Shown here: one piece after another, positions 54,399-64,000 of the stretch
Position numbering within the stretch: position 1 is the first letter of the stretch
Layout: every line of letters begins with the position of its first letter
From: Perognathus longimembris pacificus
Lineage: Eukaryota; Chordata; Mammalia; Rodentia; Heteromyidae
Direction of reading: 5' to 3'
DNA length: 64,000 bases
Assembly (NCBI RefSeq): GCF_023159225.1
Contig: NW_025958713.1
Location: 78,120 to 142,119 of the forward strand
Made by a program: the position numbers and the translations under genes
Notes under the pieces: model-generated
The model's input: only the letters and a program-made list of their open reading frames with translations
What the model was told of the DNA's origin: nothing
Databases searched by the model: none

Positions 54399-57300
54399 GT
54401 CAAGGTCCAAGGACACTGTGTTCAAGGCCCAGGCCCTGAGTTCAAGGCCCACATCTGAGTTCAAAGCCCAGGATACAAGTTCAAGACCCACACCCCCAGT
54501 TCAAGGCCCAGGCCCTGAGTTCAAGGCCCAGGCCCTGAGTTCAAAGCCATGATCTGTTCAAGGCCCAGACCCTGAGTTCAAGGCCCAGATGTGGAGTTCA
54601 AAGCTCTGGCGCAAGTTCAAGGCCCCAGCCTGAGATCAAGTTCCAGGCCCTAAGTTCAATGAACAGGCCTGGAGTTCCAGGCCCAGGCCCTGAGTTCAAG
54701 ACCAAGGCCTCGAGTTCAAGGCCCAGGAGCCATGTTCAAGGGTCAGACCTGACTTCAAGGCTCTAACCTGAGTTCAAGGCCCACACACCTGAGTTCAAGG
54801 CCAAGGTTAGGAGTTCAAGGCTGATTTCAAGGCCCAGGCCCCGAGTTCAAGGCCCAGGCTTCAAGTTCATGACTGAGACCCTGAGTTCCAAGCCCACATC
54901 TGAGTTCAAGGCCCAGACCCGAGTCCAAGGCCCAAGCCCCGAGTACAAGTACCAGGCCCGGATTTCCAGGCCCAGGCTCTGAATTCAAGGCCAAGGCCCC
55001 TTGTTCAAGGCCCAGGACCCTTGTTCAAGGGTCAGACCTGACTTCAAGGCCCTACCCTGAGATTAAGGCCAAGACCAGGGTTCAAGGCCAAGGCCCAAAG
55101 TTCAAGGCCGGTGTTCAAGGCCTAATCCCGAGTTCTAGGCCCAGGCTTGAAGTGCAAGGCCCAGACAATGAGTTCAAGGCCCACAACTGAGTTCAAGGCC
55201 CAGGCCTGGAGTAGAAGGCTCAGGCCCAATTTCAAGGCCCAGGCCCTGTGTTCAAGGCCCAGTCCTGTTTCCAAGGCCTGACCTGACTTCAAGGCCAAGG
55301 CTGTTGTTTAGAGGCCTGGGTTCCATGCCTGGGCCACCATTTCAAGGCTAAGACCTTAGTTCAAGGCCCAGGCCATGAGTGCAAGGCTCAAGGACACTGA
55401 GCTCAAGGCCCCGGCCCTGAGTTCCAGGCCCAGACCTGATTTCAAGGACCAGGCCGGGAGTTCCAGTCCCAGGCCCCGAGTTCAAGGCCAAGGCCCCCAG
55501 TTCAAGGCCCAGGACCCAAGTTCAAGCGTCAGACCTGACTTCTAGGCCCAGCCCCTGAGTTCAAGGCCCAGCCCTGAGTACAAGGCTGAGACCTGAGTTC
55601 AAGGCAAAGGCTGTGAGTTCACAACCTGAGTTCAAGACCCAGGCCCCGAGTTCAATGCCAAGGCCCCCAGTTCAAGGCCCAGGACTCTAATTCAAGGGTC
55701 AGACCTGACATCAAGTACCAGCCCTGAGTTCTAGGCCCAGACCTGAGTTCAAGGCAAAGGCAGCGAGTTCAAGGCCCAGGCCCTGAGTTCAAGTCCCAGG
55801 CTCCAAGTTCACGGCCCAGGATCCTAGTTCCAGTCCCAGACCATAGTTCAAAGCCCAAGCCCTGAGTTCAAGTACCAGGTCTGGAATTCCAGGCCCAGGC
55901 CCCAAGTTCAAGCTGAAGGCCCCGAGTTCAAGTCCCAGGACCCAAGTGCAAAGGTCAGACCTGACTTCAAGGCCCAGCCCTGAGTTCAAGGCACAGATAT
56001 GGTGTTCAAGGCCCAGGCCCTGAGTTCAAGGCCCAGACCTCAGTTCAAGGCCACGGCTGCAATTTCAAGGCCGAGGATCCTAGTTCAAGGGTCAGACCTC
56101 ATTCTAGGCCAAGCCAATGAGTACAAGGCCTAGCCCTGAGTACAAGGCTGAGACCTGAGTTCAAGGCAAAGGCCGTGAGTTCACAGCCTGAGCTCCAGAC
56201 CCAGGCCGTGAGTTCAGGCCAAGGCCCCCAGGTCAAGGCCCAGGACACTAATTCAAGGGTCAGACCTGACATCAAGGACCAGCCCTGAGTTCTAGGCCCA
56301 GACCTGAGTTCAAGGCCATGGCTACAAGTTCACGGCCCAGTCCTTGAGTTCTAGTTTCAGACTTCATTCAAGGCCAAGACAGTCATTTCAAAGCCCACAC
56401 CTGATTTCAAGGCCCAGGCCTTGAGTAGATGGCTCAAGCCAAATTTCAAGGCCAGACATGAGATCAAGGCCAAGGCAGTAGGTTCAAGGCCTGAGTTCAA
56501 GGCCTAGGCCACCAGTTCAAGGCCAAGACCTTAGTTCAAGTCCCGGGCCATGAGGTCAAGGTCCAAGGACACTGTGTTCAAGGCCCAGGCCCTGAGTTCA
56601 AGGCCCACATCTGAGTTCAAAGCCCAGGATACAAGTTCAAGACCCACACCCCCAGTTCAAGGCCCAGGCCCTGAGTTCAAGGCCCAGGCCCTGAGTTCAA
56701 AGCCATGATCTGTTCAAGGCCCAGACCCTGAGTTCAAGGCCCAGATGTGGAGTTCAAAGCTCTGGTGCAAATTCAAGGCCCCGGCCTGAGATCAAGTTCC
56801 AGGCCCTGAGTTCAATGAACAGGCCTGGAGTTCCAGGCCCAGGCCCTGAGTTCAAGACCAAGGCCTCGAGTTCAGGCCCAGGAGCCAAGTTCAAGGGTCA
56901 GACCTGACTTCAAGGCTCTAACCTGAGCTCAAGGCCCACACCTGAGTTCAAGGCCAAGGTTAGGAGTTCAAGGCTGATTTCAAAGCCCAGGCCCCGAGTT
57001 CAAGGCCCAGGCTTCAAGTTGAAGTTCCAGGCCCTAAGTTTAAGGCCCAAACCCCAGATCAAGTCCCAGATCTGGAGTTCAAGGCCCAGACCCAAGTTCA
57101 AGACCCAACCTGAGTACAAGTACCAGGTCCAGATTTCCAGGCCCAGGCTCTGAATTCAAGGCCAAGGGGTCGAGTTCAAGGCCCAGGACCCTTGTTCCAG
57201 GGTCAGACCTGACATCAGGGCCCTACCCTGAGTTCAAGGCCCAGACCTGAGTTCAAGGCCCATATCTGGAGTTCAAGACCCTGGCCTCGTGTTCAAGGCC

Positions 57301-60300
57301 CAGACCTGAGTTCAAGGCCTTGGCCACCACTTCAATGCAAAGACCTTAGTTGAAGGCCCAGACCTGAGTTCAAGGCCTTGGCAACCACTTCACTGCAAAG
57401 ACCTTAGTTCAAGGCCAAGACCATGAGTTCAAGGACCAAGGGAACTTAGTTCAATGATCAGACTCCGAGCTCAAGGCCCAGGATAAACGTCCAAGGCCCA
57501 GACCTGAGTTCAAGACCCAGGCCCTGAGTTCAAGGCCCAAACCTGAGTTCAAGGTCCAGATCTGGGGTTCAAGGCCCAGGACCTTAGTATAAGGCCGAGG
57601 CCTAGAGTTCAAGTGCCAGGCCCCATGATGTAGGTCCAGGCCCTAAGTTTAAGGCCCACACCCCAGATCAAATCCCAGATCTGGAGTCAAGGCCCAGACC
57701 CAAGTTCAAGACCCAAACCCGACTACAAATACCAGGCCCAGATTACCAGGCCCAGGCTCTGAATTCAATGCCAAGGCCCCTAGTTCAAGGCCCAGGACCC
57801 TTGTTCAAGGGTCAGACCTGACTTCAAGGACCTACCCTGAGTTCAAGGCCCAGACCTGGGTTCAAGGCCAAGTCCCCAAGTTCAAGGTCTGTGTTCAAGG
57901 CCTAGGCCAGGAGTTCAAGGCCAAGGCCCCAATTTCAGCCCAGACAATGAGTTCAAGACCCACAAGTAAGTTCAAGTCCCAGGCCCCAAGTTGAAGTTCG
58001 AGGCCCTAAGTTTACGGCCCAAACCCCAGATCAAGTCCCAGATCTGGGAGTTCAAGGCCCAGACCCGAGTTCAAGACCCAAACCCTGAGTACAAGTACCA
58101 GGCCCAGATTTCCAGGCCCAGGCTCTGAAGTCAAGGCCAAGGCCTCGAGTTCAAGGCCCAGGACCCTTGTTCCAGGGTCAGACCTGACTTCAGGGCCCTA
58201 CCCTGAGTTCAAGGCCTAGACCTGGGTTCAAGGCCAAGTCCCCAAGTTCAAGGCCTGTGTTCAAGGAATAGGTCCCGAGTTCTAGGCCCAGGCTTCAAGT
58301 TCAAGGCCAAGACAATGAGTTCAAGGCTCACAACTGAGTTCAAGGCCCAGGCCTGGAGTAGGAGGCTCAGGCCCAATTTCAAGGCCTAGGCCCTCTGTTC
58401 ATGGCCCAGACCTGTTTCCAAGGCCTGAGCAGACTTCAAGGCCAAGGCTGTTGGTTAGAGGCCTGGGTTCATGGCCTTGGTCACCTTTTCAAGGCAAAGA
58501 CCTTAGTTCAATGCCCAGGCCATGAGTGCAAGGCTCAAGGACACCGAGCTCAAGGCCTCAGCCCTGAGTTCCAGGCCCAGACATGAGTTCAAGGACCAGG
58601 CCGGGAGTTCCAGCCCCAGGCCCTGAGTCAAGGCCAAGGCCCCCAGGTCAAGGCCCAGGACACTAAATCAAGGGTCAGACCTGACAAGAAGGACCAGCTC
58701 TGAGTTCTAGGCCCAGACCTGAGTTCAAGGCAAAGGCCGCGAGTTCAAGGCCCAGGCCCTGAGTTCAAGGCCCAGGCTCCAAGTTCACGGCCCAGGATCC
58801 TAGTTCCAGGCCCAGACCATAGTTCAAAGCCCAAGCCCTGAGTTCAAGTACCAGGTCTGGAATTCCAGGCCCAGGCCCCAAGTTCAAGCTGAAGGCCCCG
58901 AGTTCAAGTCCCAGGACCCAAGTGCAAAGGTCAGACCTGACTTCAAGGCCCAGCCCTGAGTTCAAGGCACAGATATGGTGTTCAAGGCCCAGGCCCTGAG
59001 TTCAAGGCCCAGACCTCAGTTCAAGGCCACGGCTGCAATTTCAAGGCCGAGGATCCTAGTTCAAGGGTCAGACCTCATTCTAGGCCAAGCCAATGAGTAC
59101 AAGGCCTAGCCCTGAGTACAAGGCTGAGACCTGAGTTCAAGGCAAAGGCCGTGAGTTCACAGCCTGAGCTCCAGACCCAGGCCGTGAGTTCAGGCCAAGG
59201 CCCCCAGGTCAAGGCCCAGGACACTAATTCAAGGGTCAGACCTGACATCAAGGACCAGCCCTGAGTTCTAGGCCCAGACCTGAGTTCAAGGCCATGGCTG
59301 CAAGTTCAAGGCCCAGTCCTTGAGTTCTAGTTTCAGACTTCATTCAAGGCCAAGACAGTCATTTCAAAGCCCACACCTGATTTCAAGGCCCAGGCCTTGA
59401 GTAGATGGCTCAAGCCAAATTTCAAGGCCAGACATGAGATCAAGGCCAAGGCAGTAGGTTCAAGGCCTGAGTTCAAGGCCTAGGCCACCAGTTCAAGGCC
59501 AAGACCTTAGTTCAAGTCCCGGGCCATGAGGTCAAGGTCCAAGGACACTGTGTTCAAGGCCCAGGCCCTGAGTTCAAGGCCCACATCTGAGTTCAAAGCC
59601 CAGGATACAAGTTCAAGACCCACACCCCCAGTTCAAGGCCCAGGCCCTGAGTTCAAGGCCCAGGCCCTGAGTTCAAAGCCATGATCTGTTCAAGGCCCAG
59701 ACCCTGAGTTCAAGGCCCAGATGTGGAGTTCAAAGCTCTGGTGCAAATTCAAGGCCCCGGCCTGAGATCAAGTTCCAGGCCCTGAGTTCAATGAACAGGC
59801 CTGGAGTTCCAGGCCCAGGCCCTGAGTTCAAGACCAAGGCCTCGAGTTCAGGCCCAGGAGCCAAGTTCAAGGGTCAGACCTGACTTCAAGGCTCTAACCT
59901 GAGCTCAAGGCCCACACCTGAGTTCAAGGCCAAGGTTAGGAGTTCAAGGCTGATTTCAAAGCCCAGGCCCCGAGTTCAAGGCCCAGGCTTCAAGTTCACG
60001 ACTGAGACCCTGAGTTCAAAGCCCACATCTGAGTTCAAGGCCCAGGCCACAAGTTTAAGGCCCAGACCTGAGTTCAAGGCCCAAGCCCCGATTTTAAATA
60101 CCAGGCCCGGAATTCCAGGCCCAGGCCCTGAGTTCAAGGCAAAGGCCGTGAGTTCAAGGCCTAATTTCAAGTCCCAGGCCCCAAGTTCTAGGCCAAGCCT
60201 TCATGTTCAAGACACAAGATCCAAGTTCAAGGCCCAGACCTGAATTCAAGGCCCAGGTAACAAGTTCAAGATCCAGATGCTAAGTTCAAGGCCCAGTCCC

Positions 60301-63300
60301 CAAGTTCAAAGTGCAGACCCAAGTTCCAAAGACCAGGCCCTGAGTTCAAGGACCAGGCCTGGAATCCCAGGCCCAGGCTCCGAGTTAAAGGCCCAGGCTT
60401 CAAGTTCAAAGCCAAGACAATAAGTTCAAGGCCCACACTAGAGTTCCAGGCCCAGGCCTGGAGTAGAAGGCTCAGGCCCAATTTCAAGGCCCAGGCTGGG
60501 CGTTCGAGGCCCAGCCCTGTGTTCAAGGCCCAGATCTGAGTTCAAGGCCGAGATCTGGAGTTCAAGACTCAGGCCCCGAGTTCAAGGGCCAGACATGAGT
60601 GCAAGGCCTAGGCTGTGGGTTCGAGGCCTGACTTCAAGGCCTTGGCCACCAGTTCAATGCAAAGACCTTAGTTGAAGGCCCAGGCCATGAGTTCAAGCCC
60701 AAGGGAACTGAGTTCAAGGACCAGACCCCAAGTTCAAGGCCCAGGATAAATGTCCAAGGCCCAGACCTGAGTTCAAGACCCAGGCCCTGAGTTCAAGGCC
60801 CAAACCCGAGTTCAAGGTCCAGATCAGGAGTTCATGTCCCAGGATCTTATTTTAAGGCCCAGGCCTGGAGTTCAAGTCCCAGGCCCCAAGTTGAAGGTCC
60901 AGGTCCTCAGTTTAAGGCCCAGACCCCAGATCAAGTCCCAGATCTGGAGTTCAAGGCCCAGACCCGAGTTCCAGGCCCAAGCCCCAAGTACAAGTACCAG
61001 GCCCGGATTTCCAGGCCACGGCTCTGAATTCAAGGCCAAGGCCCCTTGTTCAAGGCCCAGGACCCTTGTTCAAGGGTCAGACCTGACTTCAAGGCCCTAC
61101 CCTGAGTTCAAGGCCCAGACCTGGGTTCAAGTCCAAGGCCCCAAGTTCAAGTCCAAGGCCCCAAGTTCAAGGCCTGTGTACAAGGCCTAACCCCGGGTTG
61201 TAGGCCCAGACAATGAGTTCAAGGCCCACAACTGAGTTCAAGTCCCAGGCCTGGAGTAGAAGGCTCAGGCCCAATTTCAAGGCCCAGGCCCTGTGTTCAA
61301 GGCCCAGCCCTGTTTCCAAGGCCTGACCTGACTTCAAGGCCAAGGCTGTTGTTTAGAGGCCTGGGTTCCATGCCTGGGCCACCATTTCAAGGCTAAGACC
61401 TTAGTTCAAGGCCCAGGCCATGAGTGCAAGGCTCAAGGACACTGAGCTCAAGGCCCCGGCCCTGAGTTCCAGGCCCAGACCTGATTTCAAGGACCAGGCC
61501 GGGAGTTCCAGTCCCAGGCCCCGAGTTCAAGGCCAAGGCCCCCAGTTCAAGGCCCAGGACCCAAGTTCAAGCGTCAGACCTGACTTCTAGGCCCAGCCCC
61601 TGAGTTCAAGGCCCAGCCCTGAGTACAAGGCTGAGACCTGAGTTCAAGGAAAACGCTGTGAGTTCACAGCCTCCGTTCAAGACCCAGCCCTTGAGGTCAA
61701 GGCCAAGGCCCCCAGTTCAAGGCCAAGGACCAAAGTTCAAGGGACAGACCTGACTTCTAGGCCCAGCCCCTGAGTTCAAGGCCCAGCCCTGAGTACAAGG
61801 CTGAGACCTGAGTTCAAGGCAAAGGCTGTGAGTTCACAGCCTCCGTTCAAGACCCAGGCCCTGAGTTCAAGACCAAGGCCTCGAGTTCAAGGCCCAGGAG
61901 CCAATTTCAAGGGTAAGACCTGACTTCAAGGCTCTAACCTGAGTTCAAGGCCCACACCTGAGTTCAAGGCCCACACCTGAGTTCAAGGCCAAGGCCGTGA
62001 GTTCAAGGCCTGAGTTCAAGTCCCAGGCCCCAAGTTCTAGGCCAAGCCTTCATGTTCAAGACACAAGATCCAAGTTCAAGGCCCAGACCTGAATTCAAGG
62101 CCCAGGTAACAAGTTCAAGATCCAGACGCTAAGTTCAATGCCCAGAACTGAGTTCAAGGCCCAGTCCCCAAGTTCAAGGTGCAGACCCAAATTCCAAAGA
62201 CCAGGCCCTGAGTTCAAGGACCAGGCCTGGAGTTCCAGGCCCAGGCTCCGAGTTAAAGGCCCAGGCTTCAAGTTCAACGCCAAGACAATAAGTTCAAGGC
62301 CCACACCAGAGTTCCAGGCCCAGGCCTGGAGTGGAAGGCTCAGGCCCAATTTCAAGGCCCAGGCTGGGCGTTCGAGGCCCAGCCCTGTGTTCAAGGCCCA
62401 GATCTGGAGTTCAAGACCCAGGCCCCAAGTTCAAGGCCCAGACCTTAGTACAAGGCTCAGATCTGGAGTGCAAGACCCATGCCCCGAGTTCAAGGCCCAG
62501 ACCTGAGTGCAAGGCCCAGATCTGGAGTTCAAGACCCAGGCCCCGAGTTCAAGGCCCAGACCTGAGTACAAGGCCAAGGCTGTGGTTTTGAGGCCTGACT
62601 TCAAGGCCTTGGCCACCAGTTCAATGCAAAGACCTTAGTTGAAGGCCCAGGCCATGAGTTCAAGCCCAAGGGAACTGAGTTCAAGGACCAGACCCCGAGT
62701 TCAAGGCCCAGGATAAATGTCCAAGGCCCAGACCTGAGTTCAAGACCCAGGCCATGAGTTCAAGGCCCAAGCCCGAGTTCAAGGTCGCGATCTGGAGTTC
62801 AAGGCCCAGGACCTTAGTTTAAGGCCCAGGCCTGGAGTTCAAGTCCCAGGCCCCAAGTTGAAGGTCCAGGCCCTCAGTTTAAGGCCCAGACCCCAGATCA
62901 AGTACCAGGCCCGGATTTCCAGGCCCAGGCTCTGAATTCAAGGCCAAGGCCCCTTGTTCAAGGCCCAGGACCCTTGTTCAAGGGCAGACCTGACTTCAAG
63001 GCCCTACCCTGAGTTCCAGGCCCAGACCTGGGTTCAAGGCCAAGGCCCCAAGTTCAAGGCCCAGGACCCTTGTTCAAGGGTCAGACCTGACTTCAAGTCC
63101 CTACCCTGAGTTCAAGGCCCAGACTTGGGTTCAAGGCCAAGGCCCCAAGGTCAAGGCCCAGGACCTTTGTTCAAGGGTCTGACCTGACATCAAGGCCCTA
63201 CCCTGAGTTCAAGGCCCAGACTTCGGTTCAAGTCCAAGGCCCCAAGTTCAAGGCCTGTGTTCAAGGCCTAACTACTAGTTCTAGGCCCCGACAATGAGTT

Positions 63301-64000
63301 CAAGGCCCACAACTGAGTTCAAGTCCCAGGCCTGGAGTAGAAGGCTCAGGCCCAATTTCAAGGCCCAGGCCCTGTGTTCAAGGCCCAGCCCTGTTTCCAA
63401 GGCCTGACCTGACTTCAAGGCCAACGCTGTTGTTTAGAGGCCTGGGTTCCATGCCTGGGCCACCATTTCAAGGCCAAGACCTTAGTTCAAGGCCCAGGCC
63501 ATGAGTGCAAGGCTCAAGGACACTGAGCTCCTGGCCCAGGCCCTGAGTTCCAGGCCCAGACCTGATTTCAAGGACCAGGCCGGGAGTTCCAGGCCCAGGC
63601 ATGGAGTTCGAGGCCCAGTCCCCCAGTTCAAGGCCAAGGACCAAAGTTCAAGGGTCAGACCTGACTTCTAGGCCCAGCCCCTGAGTTCAAGGCCCAGCCC
63701 TGAGTACAAGGCTGAAACCTTAGTTCAAGGCAAAGGCTGTGAGTTCACAGCCTCCGTTCAAGACCCAGCCCCTGAGGTCAAGGCCAAGGCCCCCAGTTCA
63801 AGGCCCAGGACACTAAATCAAGGGTCAGACCTGACAAGAAGGACCAGCTCTGAGTTCTAGGCCCAGACCTGAGTTCAAGGCAAAGGCCGCGAGTTCAAGG
63901 CCCAGGCCCTGAGTTCAATGCCCAGGCTCCAAGTTCACGACCCAGGATCCTAGTTCGAGGCCCAGACCATAGTTCAAAGCCCAAGCCCTGAGTTCAAGTA
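54399..64000 (+). repeat. About 20-bp GC-rich satellite resembling the Geo SINE tail
   Basis: Tandem units of 19-20 bp, best written CAGGCCCTGAGTTCAAGGCC, with variants (CAGACCTGAGTTCAAGGCC, CAAGGCCCCGAGTTCAAGGC). Long-range duplications are obvious: 55789-57030 recurs at 58765-60000 (offset about 2976); the series starting GTCAAGGTCCAAGGACACTG occurs at 54399, 56554 and 59531; the series around 'GGTAACAAGTTCAAGATCC' occurs at 60256 and 62103; a block at 55200 recurs at 61240 and 63320. It continues past the window end. Open frames here are by-products of the repeat. Confidence 0.95.

Noticed and set aside
54399..64000. Leu/Gly/Ala- or Ser/Arg/Pro-rich frames in the 20-bp satellite
   Set aside because: Repeat-driven frames; identical peptides only mirror block duplications.

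Overview
The window looks like nuclear DNA of a rodent, most likely a geomyoid (kangaroo rat, pocket mouse or pocket gopher). The main clue is a dimeric SINE (2547-2756, 43202-43399, 46830-47036): an ID/tRNA-Ala-like left half with a perfect B box, followed by a right half I recognise from memory as the 'Geo' monomer of IDL-Geo SINEs. LINE-1 ORF2 remnants, an IAP-type provirus and betaretrovirus-like ERVs agree with a rodent. There is no prokaryotic gene organisation. Most open frames in the satellites and on the antisense of the one large gene are by-products.

Layout. 1-622: three exon-like segments of a lipocalin-like gene (minus strand, cut by the window edge). 1096-1419: a solo LTR. 1420-2320: an inverted piece of a 17-bp satellite. 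2020-6344: left arm of a 4.3-kb inverted repeat holding a defective ERV. 6345-9200: SINE and LINE fragments and unassigned sequence. 9219-12711: an intronless, GC-rich elongin-A-like gene with its own TATA box and five TFIIS N-terminal (LW) domains. 14290-17215: LINE-1 ORF2 remnant, minus strand. 17373-33372: 16 kb of a pentameric satellite. 33373-42800: the 17-bp satellite with a long higher-order period, interrupted by a very young gag-only IAP provirus (37197-40626). 42801-47261: ERV forming the right inverted-repeat arm. 47564-53690: a sister ERV that still has an intact integrase core. 54185-54398: another inverted 17-bp satellite piece. 54399-64000: a roughly 20-bp satellite.

Four things stand out. 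(1) The 16-kb satellite is built from nGAAn pentamers in alternating orientation, so the canonical 15-bp heat-shock element recurs throughout it. This makes it a candidate HSF1-binding satellite, analogous to human satellite III but with better-formed sites. Every strand switch examined falls on a short-spacer palindrome. (2) The 20-bp satellite at the right end matches the 3' end of the Geo SINE half almost base for base, suggesting that a satellite was born from a SINE tail. (3) The elongin-A-like gene has amplified its TFIIS-N domain to five copies, and sequence that is 5' leader in the first unit has become coding linker in the later ones. (4) A gag-only IAP with LTRs that look identical and a 6-bp target duplication sits inside the 17-bp satellite.

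Limits: all alignments were done by eye. I give no percent identities, and satellite copy counts are rough. The species attribution and family names rest on recalled knowledge, not on searches.
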